This document shows, in pieces, positions 1-8,917 of a stretch of 64,000 nt of DNA. Source of the DNA: Brevundimonas pishanensis. Its GTDB lineage: Bacteria; Pseudomonadota; Alphaproteobacteria; Caulobacterales; Caulobacteraceae. The stretch spans positions 186,001 to 250,000 of the forward strand of contig NZ_JAJKBG010000003.1 of the NCBI RefSeq assembly GCF_022750635.1, in the 5' to 3' direction. The notes beneath the pieces are model-generated. The model saw only the letters and a list, made by a program, of their open reading frames with translations, ran no database searches and was not told the origin of the DNA. A program made the position numbers and the translations under genes. How positions within the stretch are numbered: position 1 is the first letter of the stretch; each line of letters begins with the position of its first letter.

Positions 1-40
1 GCCGTGCCCTATTGAAGTGGGCCGCGTCGGAGAGGGCACG

Positions 41-790
41 TCAGGCGCGCGCTGCCGCCATCATCGAACAGGCCGAAGAAACCGTCGCAATCGCCAGCCC
101 TGCCTGACGCGCCAGCGTAATCACCCGCAACAGGTCCTGCGGCGTGCATCCATACGGCGACGGCTCACGCTCGACATCATGGCCATAGGCGATCAGCCAG
201 CCATTGTTTTGCGCCGTGCGAGCCATCTGGCCTTCGAGATCGTAGTGGGGCAGGCGACGGCTTTCCAAACCGATAGCTTGCAGGTTGTTGCGGTCCGCCT
301 TCCCGAGGTTCACGCCGTCACGCACCCCGCGCGAGCGTTCGAAATGTCGCGCGACCACGGCTTTAGCTGACAGGGCAACATCCCCGAACGGCCAAGCGAA
401 CTGGGTCATGCGATAACCGTCCAACCGCTCAGCCACCCATTGCGCGTTGCGGCTGATTTGGGCGTCCAGCGCCTGCGGGCTGATCCTGAGGGCGCTGACG
501 TGATCGAAGGTGTGACACCCGACCTCGTGGCCGGCTGCATGCAAAGCCAGAAGGTCCTCGACCGAGAACTGGCGCTTGCCGATATTCTCGGCATCGCACA
601 GCCCGCCCGCGACGAAATAGGTGGCCAATACGCCGTGATCTTTCAGGATCGGCCCCGCCACCTCCCATGCGCTCTTGGGAAAATCGTCGAAGCTGATGCT
701 GAAAACGCCGCCCTCGATCCCCACAGGTACAGGCTGGGTACCCAAAATGCGGGCGGCGCGGCGACGAATAGGATCGATGAGTTCGTGCAT
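41..790 (-). CDS. Polysaccharide deacetylase (NodB homology domain)
   Basis: This 249-residue protein matches the NodB/CE4 polysaccharide deacetylase fold, whose members remove N- or O-acetyl groups from glycans using a metal ion. Visible motifs are SFDDFP at residues 33-38 (motif 1, catalytic and metal-binding aspartates 35/36) and HTFDH at 93-97 (motif 2, the two metal-binding histidines), with WPFGD later as a motif 3 equivalent. No signal peptide or membrane segment is seen, so it is probably cytoplasmic or acts on a lipid-linked intermediate. It is divergent from glyQ. The substrate cannot be told. An inverted repeat (GTGCCCT at 4-10, AGGGCAC at 33-39) lies just past its stop. Confidence 0.85.
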   Translation of the reverse strand: MHELIDPIRRRAARILGTQPVPVGIEGGVFSISFDDFPKSAWEVAGPILKDHGVLATYFVAGGLCDAENIGKRQFSVEDLLALHAAGHEVGCHTFDHVSALRISPQALDAQISRNAQWVAERLDGYRMTQFAWPFGDVALSAKAVVARHFERSRGVRDGVNLGKADRNNLQAIGLESRRLPHYDLEGQMARTAQNNGWLIAYGHDVEREPSPYGCTPQDLLRVITLARQAGLAIATVSSACSMMAAARA

Positions 791-909
791 AACGACGTTT
801 CTTTACGGCAAAGCTGATTGCTGACAAATGAAGGGGGTTGGTTGCCTTGCCGCGCACGGACGAGCGGCTTATGGTCCGCGCCTCCCGAAATCGGACTGAA
901 TGTCGACCC

Positions 910-1824
910 GTGGCCGCAACTGAACCTCTTTCGTTTCAGGACCTGATCCTGACCCTTCACGCTTATTGGAGCGAGCAAGGCTGTGCTATCCTGCAGCCCT
1001 ATGACATCGAGGTGGGCGCAGGAACGCTGCACCCTTCGACGGTCCTGCGTGCTCTGGGTAAGAAGCCGTGGAAGGCTGCCTATGTTCAGCCGTCGCGTCG
1101 TCCGGGTGATGGCCGCTACGGTGAAAACCCGAACCGCCTGCAGCACTATTACCAGTATCAGGTCATCCTGAAGCCGAACCCTGACAACCTTCAGGAGCTG
1201 TATCTGAACAGCCTGAAGGCCATCGGCATCGACCCGAGCCTGCATGACATCCGCTTCGTCGAAGACGACTGGGAAAACCCGACCGTCGGCGCGTGGGGGC
1301 TGGGCTGGGAAGTCTGGTGTGACGGTATGGAAGTCACCCAGTTCACCTATTTCCAAGGCGTGGGCGGCATTGAAGTCGATGTGGTTTCGGGCGAGCTGAC
1401 CTACGGTCTGGAACGTCTGGCTATGTATGTTCAGGGCGTCGACAACGTCTATGACCTGAAGTTCAACAAGGAAGGCCTGACCTACGGCGAAGTCTTCCTC
1501 GAGAACGAGCGCCAGCAGTCGGAAGCCAACTTCCACGGCTATGACGTGGCGGGCCTGAAGCGCCGCTTCGAGGATATGGAAGCCGAGGCCTCGCGCCTTC
1601 TGTCCATGACCGGCCCGCAAGGCCAGCCGCTGGTCCTGCCAGCCTATGATCAGGTTCTGAAAGCCTCGCACCTGTTCAATCTGATGGACGCACGCGGTGC
1701 CATCGCCGTGGCCGAGCGCCAGTCCTACATCGGCCGCATCCGCGACCTGTGTAAGGCCTGCGCCACCGCCCAAGTCGAACAAGAGCGCCGCGAGGAAGCG
1801 GCTGCCGAAGCGAAAAACGCCTGA
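910..1824 (+). CDS. glyQ: Glycyl-tRNA synthetase alpha subunit
   Basis: Catalytic subunit of the bacterial alpha2beta2 glycyl-tRNA synthetase, which activates glycine and charges tRNA-Gly in the cytoplasm. The family core begins at SFQDLIL and runs through [15 protein letters not shown] and [16 protein letters not shown], both typical of GlyQ. From the GTG at 910 the product is 304 residues, the usual family length, and homology begins about eight residues in. The frame stays open upstream, with possible starts at ATG 871 and TTG 838, and no start has a strong ribosome binding site, so the exact start is uncertain. Only two bases separate its stop from glyS, so the subunits are cotranscribed. 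Confidence 0.95.
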   Translation: MAATEPLSFQDLILTLHAYWSEQGCAILQPYDIEVGAGTLHPSTVLRALGKKPWKAAYVQPSRRPGDGRYGENPNRLQHYYQYQVILKPNPDNLQELYLNSLKAIGIDPSLHDIRFVEDDWENPTVGAWGLGWEVWCDGMEVTQFTYFQGVGGIEVDVVSGELTYGLERLAMYVQGVDNVYDLKFNKEGLTYGEVFLENERQQSEANFHGYDVAGLKRRFEDMEAEASRLLSMTGPQGQPLVLPAYDQVLKASHLFNLMDARGAIAVAERQSYIGRIRDLCKACATAQVEQERREEAAAEAKNA

Positions 1825-1826
1825 TC

Positions 1827-4076
1827 ATGTCCCAGCTTCTTATTGAAATCTTCTCGGAAGAAATCCCCGCCCGCATGCAACAAGGCGGTGCGCGTGATCT
1901 GGAGCGCATGGCGTCCGACGCCTTCAAGAAGGCCGGCCTGACGTGGGAAAGCCTGACCACCTATGGCGGCCCGCGCCGCCTGACGCTGGTGGTTGAAGGC
2001 CTGCCTGCCGCGACGCCGGACCTGAACGAAGAGCTGAAGGGTCCGAAAACCTCGGCTCCGGCTCAGGCGCTGGAAGGCTTCCTGCGCAAGACCGGCCTGA
2101 CGCAGGACCAACTGGTCGAGCGGGATGGCGTCTATTACGCGCAAGTCTCGCAAAAGGGCCGCGCCACGACCGAGGTCGTTGCCGAAACTCTGGACCACAT
2201 CTTCCACACCATGTCGTGGCCGAAGTCCCAGCGCTGGGGCTCGGGCAGCTTCCGCTGGGTGCGTCCGATCCACCGCATCATCGCCCTGTTTGACGGCGCG
2301 GTGATCCCCTATGCGCTGGACCTCGGAAGCACCATCGGTGGTGAGGGCAAGAAGATCGTTGCCTCGAACGTGACCGAAGGCCACCGCTTCATGGGGGCGG
2401 GCCAGCCGTTCGAAGTCACAGACTTCGCCGACTACCGCACCAAGCTGGAACGCAATTTCGTCGTCCTGTCGTTCGAGGACCGCAAGGCCAAGGTGCTGGA
2501 CGGTGCCAAGGCTGTTTGCGCCGCCAAGGGTCTGGAACTGGTCGATGATATCGGCCTGCTGGACGAGGTGGCCGGTCTGGCTGAATGGCCGACGCCGATC
2601 CTTGGTGACATGGACCCGCAGTTCCTCGCCCTGCCGCCGGAAGTCGTGCGCCTGTCGATGAAGGTGCACCAGAAGTATTTCGCCGTCAGCCAACCGGGCG
2701 CAGAGGGTCTGGCTCCGCACTATGTCGTCGTCGCCAACGTCGAGGCTGCCGATCGAGGCAAGGCTCTGGCCGCAGGTAACACCAAGGTGCTGTCTGCCCG
2801 TCTGAACGACGCCCGCTTCTTCTGGGAAGAGGACCAGAAGGTCGGCTTCGACAAGTGGAACGAAAAGCTCTCGGGCGTCACCTTCCACGCCAAGCTGGGC
2901 ACGATGGCCGAGCGCGTCGAGCGCATCGCCAAACTGGCCGCCGAGATCGCCCCGCTGGTCGGTGCCGATGCCGCCGAGGCCGAAAAGGCCGCCCGTCTGT
3001 CCAAGGCTGATCTGGCCTCGGGCATGGTGGGCGAGTTCCCGGAACTGCAAGGCATTATGGGCGGCTACTATGCCCGCCTCGCTGGCCAGCCGGACGCCAT
3101 CGCCGACGCCATCCGCGACCACTACAAACCGCAAGGTCCGTCCGACAGCGTGCCGACCGCACCGCTGACGGTCGCTATTGCTCTGGCGGACAAGATCGAC
3201 ACTCTAGTTGGTTTCTTCGCTATCGATGAAAAGCCGACCGGCTCGAAAGACCCGTACGCCCTGCGCCGTGCGGCTCTTGGTACGATTAGGCTCGTAGAGG
3301 CAAGCGACGTCCGAATGCCTCTGATGACTGCCATTTTGAACGGTCTCGCGGCGATAGCTGTTGGTGCTCAGAAGTCGGGCTTCACACACATCCAAGAGGG
3401 AGAGAAGATTTTTGATGTCAACAAAATCGACATCAAACCATTCGTGTCTAAGGATCGTTTCATACTCTACGGTATCCTCGACAAGGAAACCGCTGAGTTA
3501 GGGAGCGTTAGCATTGAGGATCAGCGCGAGTATTTGGGAGGAGAGATCGTTGTCCCTTCTTTGCTCGCCTTCTTCGCTGATCGTCTGACCGTCCTGCTGC
3601 GCGACCAAGGTCAGCGTCACGACCTCGTGGCCGCCGTGTTCGCACTGGGCGACGATGATCTGGTGCGTATCGTGTCGCGCGTCGAGGCCCTGTCGGGCTT
3701 CCTCGCCACCGACGACGGTGCCAACCTTCTGGCCGGTTACAAGCGCGCGTCCAACATCCTCAAGGCCGAGGAGAAGAAGGGCGCTCTGCCGTCTGGCGAG
3801 GTCTCGACCTCGATGGCCAACCAGCCAACCGAGGAAGTCGCCCTCGCCAACGCCACCGCAACGGCAGATGCCGCTGTGAACATGGCGCTGGAAACCGAAG
3901 ACTTCGCCGCCGCCATGACGGCACTGGCCGCGCTTCGTGCTCCGGTTGATGCCTTCTTCAATGGCGTCATGGTCAACTCGGACGTGGCAGAAGAACGCGA
4001 CAACCGGCTCAAGCTGCTGGTTCAGGTTCGCGAAGTCATGGGTCGTGTGGCCGACTTTGGACAGATCGCCGGCTAA
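1827..4076 (+). CDS. glyS: Glycyl-tRNA synthetase beta subunit with an internal atypical segment
   Basis: Beta subunit of the tetrameric glycyl-tRNA synthetase, needed for tRNA recognition. The start LLIEIFSEEIPARM and the block DPYALRRAALG are family landmarks. At 749 residues it is about 60 longer than E. coli GlyS (689). The extra length falls between DPYALRRAALG (about residue 480) and FFADRL (about residue 580). There the DNA (about 3200-3585) switches to AT-richer, rare-codon usage (AGG, CGA, ATA, TTA, GGA) unlike the CGC/CTG/GTC-rich flanks. The frame stays open, so the protein is probably functional. Patchy recombination or a lineage-specific insertion would explain it. It follows glyQ by two bases and ends at a clear terminator. 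Confidence 0.95.
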   Translation: MSQLLIEIFSEEIPARMQQGGARDLERMASDAFKKAGLTWESLTTYGGPRRLTLVVEGLPAATPDLNEELKGPKTSAPAQALEGFLRKTGLTQDQLVERDGVYYAQVSQKGRATTEVVAETLDHIFHTMSWPKSQRWGSGSFRWVRPIHRIIALFDGAVIPYALDLGSTIGGEGKKIVASNVTEGHRFMGAGQPFEVTDFADYRTKLERNFVVLSFEDRKAKVLDGAKAVCAAKGLELVDDIGLLDEVAGLAEWPTPILGDMDPQFLALPPEVVRLSMKVHQKYFAVSQPGAEGLAPHYVVVANVEAADRGKALAAGNTKVLSARLNDARFFWEEDQKVGFDKWNEKLSGVTFHAKLGTMAERVERIAKLAAEIAPLVGADAAEAEKAARLSKADLASGMVGEFPELQGIMGGYYARLAGQPDAIADAIRDHYKPQGPSDSVPTAPLTVAIALADKIDTLVGFFAIDEKPTGSKDPYALRRAALGTIRLVEASDVRMPLMTAILNGLAAIAVGAQKSGFTHIQEGEKIFDVNKIDIKPFVSKDRFILYGILDKETAELGSVSIEDQREYLGGEIVVPSLLAFFADRLTVLLRDQGQRHDLVAAVFALGDDDLVRIVSRVEALSGFLATDDGANLLAGYKRASNILKAEEKKGALPSGEVSTSMANQPTEEVALANATATADAAVNMALETEDFAAAMTALAALRAPVDAFFNGVMVNSDVAEERDNRLKLLVQVREVMGRVADFGQIAG

Positions 4077-4111
4077 GCCGGCTATCAGTGTCACACAAGC
4101 TTCACACTCGG

Positions 4112-4138
4112 AACGGCACCCTTAGGGGTGCCGTTTTG
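4112..4138 (+). terminator. Intrinsic terminator after glyQS
   Basis: A perfect 10-bp stem, AACGGCACCC (4112-4121) with GGGTGCCGTT (4126-4135), a 4-base loop and a short T run, sits 36 bases after the glyS stop. Confidence 0.85.
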
Positions 4139-4260
4139 CGTTCGGGGCTCTTTTAGTGCCTGCATCGAGAAAAAATGACCTTTTGCTACATCCGATCACG
4201 GATTGTGACCGGATGGTGGTGGCCTTCGCAGGTGCAGCGCGATAGAGAGGCGCTCGAAAC

Positions 4261-4283
4261 ACGGGATTCCCCTATAATCCCGT
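4261..4283 (+). promoter_or_regulatory. Inverted repeat with a TATAAT in the ppdK leader
   Basis: ACGGGATT (4261-4268) and AATCCCGT (4276-4283) form a perfect 8-bp inverted repeat ending 28 bases before the ppdK start. It contains a GANTC site (GATTC, 4265-4269) and a perfect TATAAT (4273-4278), which could be a -10 box. No good -35 is seen. It may be an operator or a leader hairpin; this is inference. Confidence 0.4.
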
Positions 4284-4311
4284 GAGACGACCACGGCTCA
4301 GGAACGTGAAT

Positions 4312-7002
4312 ATGACCAAGTGGGTGTACGGTTTCGGTGGCGGCTCTGCCGACGGCGACGCTTCGATGAAGAACCTCCTCGGCGGCAAGGGTGCAAACCT
4401 CGCCGAGATGTCCTCGCTGGGACTGCCAGTCCCTCCGGGTTTCACCATCACCACGGAAGTCTGCACCTATTACTACGCCAATGGTGAGAGCTATCCGGCG
4501 GACCTCGAAGCACAGGTCAAGGAAGCCCTCGCCAAGGTTGAGGGCGTGGTCGGCAAGACCTTCGGTTCGGTCGAGAACCCGCTGCTGGTCTCGGTCCGCT
4601 CGGGCGCGCGTGCCTCGATGCCGGGCATGATGGACACCGTGCTGAACCTCGGCCTGAACGACGAAACCGTCGAAGGTCTGGCCAAGCTGTCGGGTGACCG
4701 CCGCTTTGCCTACGATTCCTACCGCCGCTTCATCACCATGTATTCCAATGTGGTGCTGGGCCTCGGCCACGACCACTTTGAAGAAGTGCTGGATCAGCAC
4801 AAAGACCGTCTGGGCGTGTCGGTCGATACCGAACTGACCGCCGAGAACTGGGAAAAGGTCGTTGCCGACTATAAGGCACTGGTCGAGCGCGAGCTGGGCA
4901 AGGCCTTCCCGCAGGATCCGCACGCCCAACTGTGGGGCGCTGTTGGTGCCGTGTTCGAGTCGTGGATGAACGACCGCGCGAAATTCTATCGCCGCATGCA
5001 CGACATTCCGGAAAGCTGGGGCACGGCTGTGAACGTCCAGTCGATGGTCTTCGGTAACATGGGCGAGACCTCGGCTACGGGCGTTGCCTTCACCCGCAAC
5101 CCGTCGACCGGCGAGAACAAGCTGTACGGCGAGTTCCTGATCAACGCACAGGGCGAAGACGTGGTGGCCGGTATCCGCACGCCGCAATCGCTGACCAAGG
5201 CTGGCCGCGAAGAGATGGGCGAAACCGCCCCTTCGATGGAAGAAGCCATGCCGGTGGTCTTCGAACAGTTTGTCGACGTGGTGGGCCGTCTGGAAAGCCA
5301 CTACCGCGACATGCAGGACATCGAGTTCACGGTCGAGCAGGGCCGCCTGTGGATGCTGCAAACCCGTAACGGCAAGCGTACCGCCAAGTCGGCGCTCAAG
5401 ATCGCCGTTGAACTGGCCAACGAAGGCGTGATCTCGGCCGAGGAAGCCGTCTCGCGCGTCGAGCCTGCGGCACTGGACCAGCTTCTGCACCCGACCATTG
5501 ACCCGAAGGCCGAGCGCAACGTCGTGGCCAAGGGCCTGCCGGCCTCGCCGGGCGCGGCCACGGGCAAGATCGTATTCGACGCCGACGAAGCCGAACGCGC
5601 CGCCCAGAACGGCGACGCCGTCATTCTGGTGCGCGAAGAAACCTCGCCGGAAGACATCCACGGCATGCACGCGGCACGCGGCATCGTCACCGCTCGCGGT
5701 GGCATGACCTCGCACGCGGCTGTCGTTGCACGCGGCATGGGCCGTCCGTGCGTCTCGGGTGCGGGCGAAATCCGCATCGACGACAAGTCGGGCACCTTCA
5801 CCGTGCGTGGCCGCACCTTCAAGGCGGGCGAAGTCATCACCATCGACGGCGGCAAGGGCGAAGTCCTTGACGGTGCCGTGCCGATGATCGAGCCGGAACT
5901 GACGGGCGACTTCCAGACCCTCATGGCCTGGGCCGACGATGTCCGCCGCCTGAAGGTCCGCGCCAACGCCGAGACCCCGCTTGATGCCAAGACCGCACGC
6001 GGTTTCGGTGCCGAGGGCATTGGCCTGTGCCGCACCGAGCACATGTTCTTTGACGAGACCCGCATCGCCGCCGTGCGCGAGATGATCCTCGCTGACGACG
6101 AGGCAGGCCGCCGTGCCGCTCTGGCCAAGATCGCGCCGTTCCAGAAGTCTGACTTCGTGGAACTGTTCACCATCATGTCGGGCCTGCCGGTAACGGTTCG
6201 TCTGCTTGACCCGCCGCTGCACGAGTTCATCCCGCACACCGAGGCGGAGATGGATGCACTGGCCTCGACCCAAGGTCTGGACGCCGACAAGCTGAAGCGC
6301 CGCGCCAAGGAACTGCATGAAACCAACCCGATGCTGGGCCACCGTGGTTGCCGTCTGGGCGTTGCCTATCCTGAAATCTACGAGATGCAGGTCCGCGCCG
6401 TGCTAGAAGCCGCTCTGGAGGTCAAGAAGACCACCGGCGAGGCTCCGATCCCAGAGATCATGCACCCTCTGGTCGCGCTGGGCCTTGAGATGAAGTACCT
6501 GCGCGAACTGACCGACCGCACGGCCAAGGCCGTGTTCGAGGACAAGGGCGACAGCGTCGAATATCTGGTCGGCACCATGGTCGAGTTGCCGCGTGCAGCT
6601 CTGCGCGCTGCCGATCTGGCCGAGCACGCCGAGTTCTTCTCGTTCGGCACCAACGACCTGACCCAGACCACCTTCGGCATCAGCCGTGACGACTCCGGCC
6701 ACTTCCTGCAGGCCTATCTGGATCGCGGCATCTTCGAAAACGATCCGTTCGTCCGCCTCGACCAGAACGGCGTGGGTGACCTGATCCGCATCGCCGAGGA
6801 ACGCGGCCACAAACAGCGTCCGGGCATGAAGATGGGTATTTGTGGCGAACACGGCGGTGATCCGGCCTCGATCGCCTTCTGTGAAGAAGTCGGTCTGGAC
6901 TATGTGTCCTGCTCGCCGTACCGCGTGCCGATCGCCCGGCTGGCGGCCGCGCAGGCAGCCCTTGTGGCCAAGTCCGGCATTGCCCGCGAGAAAGATCGCT
7001 AA
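4312..7002 (+). CDS. ppdK: Pyruvate, phosphate dikinase
   Basis: Interconverts pyruvate, ATP and phosphate with phosphoenolpyruvate, AMP and diphosphate in central carbon metabolism. The 896-residue product has the full domain order: N-terminal nucleotide-binding domain (KNLLGGKGANLAEM near residue 25), the swivelling phosphohistidine domain with GGMTSHAAVVARG (phosphorylated His at about residue 468), and a C-terminal PEP/pyruvate barrel with GTNDLTQ and CGEHGGDP. The ATG at 4312 is preferred over the in-frame GTG at 4282: it follows an AGGA ribosome site and gives the family start MTKWVYGFGGG. It is a single-gene unit between two terminators. Confidence 0.97.
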   Translation: MTKWVYGFGGGSADGDASMKNLLGGKGANLAEMSSLGLPVPPGFTITTEVCTYYYANGESYPADLEAQVKEALAKVEGVVGKTFGSVENPLLVSVRSGARASMPGMMDTVLNLGLNDETVEGLAKLSGDRRFAYDSYRRFITMYSNVVLGLGHDHFEEVLDQHKDRLGVSVDTELTAENWEKVVADYKALVERELGKAFPQDPHAQLWGAVGAVFESWMNDRAKFYRRMHDIPESWGTAVNVQSMVFGNMGETSATGVAFTRNPSTGENKLYGEFLINAQGEDVVAGIRTPQSLTKAGREEMGETAPSMEEAMPVVFEQFVDVVGRLESHYRDMQDIEFTVEQGRLWMLQTRNGKRTAKSALKIAVELANEGVISAEEAVSRVEPAALDQLLHPTIDPKAERNVVAKGLPASPGAATGKIVFDADEAERAAQNGDAVILVREETSPEDIHGMHAARGIVTARGGMTSHAAVVARGMGRPCVSGAGEIRIDDKSGTFTVRGRTFKAGEVITIDGGKGEVLDGAVPMIEPELTGDFQTLMAWADDVRRLKVRANAETPLDAKTARGFGAEGIGLCRTEHMFFDETRIAAVREMILADDEAGRRAALAKIAPFQKSDFVELFTIMSGLPVTVRLLDPPLHEFIPHTEAEMDALASTQGLDADKLKRRAKELHETNPMLGHRGCRLGVAYPEIYEMQVRAVLEAALEVKKTTGEAPIPEIMHPLVALGLEMKYLRELTDRTAKAVFEDKGDSVEYLVGTMVELPRAALRAADLAEHAEFFSFGTNDLTQTTFGISRDDSGHFLQAYLDRGIFENDPFVRLDQNGVGDLIRIAEERGHKQRPGMKMGICGEHGGDPASIAFCEEVGLDYVSCSPYRVPIARLAAAQAALVAKSGIAREKDR

Positions 7003-7025
7003 ATTCGGTCACAAGTATTAATAAG

Positions 7026-7052
7026 AAGGCGACCCGAGTGGTCGCCTTTTTT
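7026..7052 (+). terminator. Intrinsic terminator after ppdK
   Basis: AAGGCGACC (7026-7034) pairs with GGTCGCCTT (7040-7048) around a 5-base loop, followed by a run of six T. Confidence 0.92.
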
Positions 7053-7223
7053 AATGCCAAAATCCGCCATTATTGGCCGAACGTCGTGTGTGTTTCTAAG
7101 TCCACACTGATGACTTCGATGTAACCAATGCGGGAACGGTAAATCCGGAGACCCGTTTTGTTATCCGAGCTGGGACGCAAGGCGTGTTCGCTTTGAGTTT
7201 AACTCCAGCAAGGAGAAGTTAAT

Positions 7224-7775
7224 ATGCGTAAGTTTGTTATCGCTGCTGGCGCTGTTGCTGCTGTTGCTTTTGGTGGTGCCGCCGTTGCTCAAACCTCACC
7301 GGCTGCATTCCAGCAAGGCCCGGTCTATTACGGTAACCTCGGCTATTCGCAACTCGATCAGTCCGATGGCGACCTCGGCGCGATCACGGGCCGCTTCGGT
7401 GCCAAGTTCAACCCGAACTTCGGTGTTGAGGGCGAAGTCTCGGTCGGCGTCAAAGACGACGATTTCCGCATCGGCACCGTCGATGGCTCGATCAAGCACG
7501 AGTACGATGCTGCCGCCTATGTCGTAGGTACCCTGCCGATTAACGACCAGTTCGAACTGTTCGCCCGCGGTGGTTACGGCACGACCAAGATCAAGGCAGA
7601 AGCCGGTGGTCTGTCGCGTGAAGCTGATGGCACCAGCTGGAACTACGGTGCCGGTGCCAACTTCTACTTCGACGCCGAGAATGGCGTCCGTGGTGACTGG
7701 ACCCGTCGTGACTTCACCGACAGCGATGCTGGCGAAGTCGATGTGTACTCGCTGTCGTACGTCCGTCGTTTCTAA
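7224..7775 (+). CDS. Outer-membrane beta-barrel protein (paralogue A)
   Basis: A 183-residue secreted protein with a clear signal peptide (MRKFVIAAG... cleaved near AAVAQT, about residue 23). The mature part shows alternating aromatic/hydrophilic strands and ends in YVRRF, the terminal phenylalanine typical of outer-membrane barrels. Size and pattern fit a small eight-stranded OmpA/OmpW-like or Opa-like barrel. A strong ribosome site (AAGGAGAA) precedes the ATG. It has a near neighbour of the same design at 7898-8431, so the pair arose by duplication. Function is unknown; it could be structural, an adhesin or a small channel. Confidence 0.8.
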   Translation: MRKFVIAAGAVAAVAFGGAAVAQTSPAAFQQGPVYYGNLGYSQLDQSDGDLGAITGRFGAKFNPNFGVEGEVSVGVKDDDFRIGTVDGSIKHEYDAAAYVVGTLPINDQFELFARGGYGTTKIKAEAGGLSREADGTSWNYGAGANFYFDAENGVRGDWTRRDFTDSDAGEVDVYSLSYVRRF

Positions 7776-7791
7776 GACGGCAGACCTAAAT

Positions 7792-7823
7792 ATCAGCCCG
7801 CGTGGATCTGTCCGCGGGCTGAT
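7792..7823 (+). terminator. Hairpin between the two barrel genes
   Basis: ATCAGCCCGCG (7792-7802) pairs with CGCGGGCTGAT (7813-7823) around a 10-base loop. A pyrimidine-rich stretch follows but no clean T run, so it may act as an attenuator or mRNA 3-prime stabiliser rather than a full terminator. Confidence 0.6.
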
Positions 7824-7897
7824 CCTTCCTCCCCCAATGACGGATCAGGGCAGGGCAGCGTGGGGACACGCGCCCGCCCACCATTAGGAGTAATATC

Positions 7898-8431
7898 ATG
7901 CGTAAGATGATGATCATGGCAGCTGCTGCTGCCGCTATGATGGCAACCCCGGCTCTGGCTCAATCGGCCTGGAGCATGGACAACGCCCGTGGCTACGGCA
8001 CGCTGGGCTACAGCTACCTTGAAGACAGCTACACCGGTGCTGTTCAGGGCCGTATGGGTGTCGAACTGAACCGCTATCTGGCTCTGGAGTCGGAAGTCGG
8101 TATCGGCGTCAAGGACAAGGACTTCCAGATCGCCGGCGTTGACGGCACGCTGGAGCACGAGTGGGACGCTGCCGGCTACGTCGTTGGCAAGGTTCCGGTC
8201 GGCGAAAACTTCGAAGTCTTCGCTCGCGGTGGCTACGGCCACACTGAAATGAAGCGCACCATCGCCGGTCAAACGACCGACGAGGGTGGTGATCACTGGT
8301 CGTACGGTGCAGGCGCAGAGTTCAAGATGAACGCTGACAACGGTATTCGTGCTGACTGGACCCGTCGCGAGTACAAGGGCGACCGTGACAGCGCCGACGC
8401 TTACAGCGTCTCGTACGTCCGTCGCTTCTAA
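7898..8431 (+). CDS. Outer-membrane beta-barrel protein (paralogue B)
   Basis: A 177-residue protein with signal peptide (cleaved near PALAQSAW, about residue 22) and a C-terminal YVRRF. It shares with the upstream barrel gene the central blocks VGVKD/IGVKDKDF, the G/D-rich turns, FEVFARGGYG and ADWTRRE/GDWTRRD. The ribosome site is TTAGGAG. Both genes are probably well expressed given strong Shine-Dalgarno sequences and optimal codons. It is probably a small outer-membrane barrel of unknown function. Confidence 0.8.
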   Translation: MRKMMIMAAAAAAMMATPALAQSAWSMDNARGYGTLGYSYLEDSYTGAVQGRMGVELNRYLALESEVGIGVKDKDFQIAGVDGTLEHEWDAAGYVVGKVPVGENFEVFARGGYGHTEMKRTIAGQTTDEGGDHWSYGAGAEFKMNADNGIRADWTRREYKGDRDSADAYSVSYVRRF

Positions 8432-8456
8432 GATCGTCTAACGGTCTAGAAATGCG

Positions 8457-8489
8457 AAAGGCCCGCCTTGGGAAAAGGCGGGCCTTTTT
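8457..8489 (+). terminator. Intrinsic terminator after the barrel pair
   Basis: A perfect 13-bp stem, AAAGGCCCGCCTT (8457-8469) with AAGGCGGGCCTTT (8475-8487), then T residues to 8489. Confidence 0.92.
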
Positions 8490-8511
8490 GCATGTTGGTA
8501 CTGGGAAGGGA

Positions 8512-8796
8512 TCAGGCGGTGTGCAGGACTTCCGGTGCAATCGCCCAGCGCAGCGAGCCTTCGCCGAACGGACGGATGAAGAAGTCGCGATAGCGTTCGA
8601 ACACTTCGATGATCTTGGACTTGAGGTCCTGAGTAACGGATTCACCGCGCTGACGCTTCATGGCCGCAACACAGTTGATGACCATGTCCTGATGGGCGGA
8701 ACCGCCCATGCGGTGAAGCACCGTGGCAATGTCGTGTGCCAGCGGATCATTCAGTTTTTCCGCCCAAGGCGAAATGTTTTTCTCAGTCGAAGTCAT
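8512..8796 (-). CDS. Hypothetical 94-residue protein
   Basis: A small cytoplasmic protein with no signal peptide or membrane segment. It is charged and likely all-helical (HDIATVLHRMGG, KSKIIEVFERYRDFFIRPFGEG). I do not recognise the family. Codon use matches the genome, and the gene sits between the barrel-pair terminator and the 3-prime end of the FabH-like gene, so it is probably real. It has no close partner; the 120 bases upstream hold a tandem heptamer repeat. Confidence 0.6.
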   Translation of the reverse strand: MTSTEKNISPWAEKLNDPLAHDIATVLHRMGGSAHQDMVINCVAAMKRQRGESVTQDLKSKIIEVFERYRDFFIRPFGEGSLRWAIAPEVLHTA

Positions 8797-8870
8797 TACC
8801 GGATCTCAACCCCGATAAATTTCCAGTCCCATAGGGATTGCAAAAAAAACCGAACAGTGCAAGCGCTGCC

Positions 8871-8910
8871 TAATGCCTAATGCCTAATGCCTAATGCCTT
8901 AGGCTTAGGC
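8871..8910. repeat. Tandem heptamer repeat (TAATGCC) x4
   Basis: Four perfect TAATGCC units (8871-8898) are followed at once by two TTAGGC units (8899-8910). The junction GCCTTAGGC is nearly palindromic. The array lies between the start of the 94-residue gene and the stop of the FabH-like gene and is non-coding. Confidence 0.85.
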
Positions 8911-8917
8911 GGTGCGT

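Noticed and set aside
4186-6342. Long open frame antisense to ppdK
   Set aside because: ppdK is unambiguous on the plus strand and the antisense product is low-complexity His/Arg/Val-rich.
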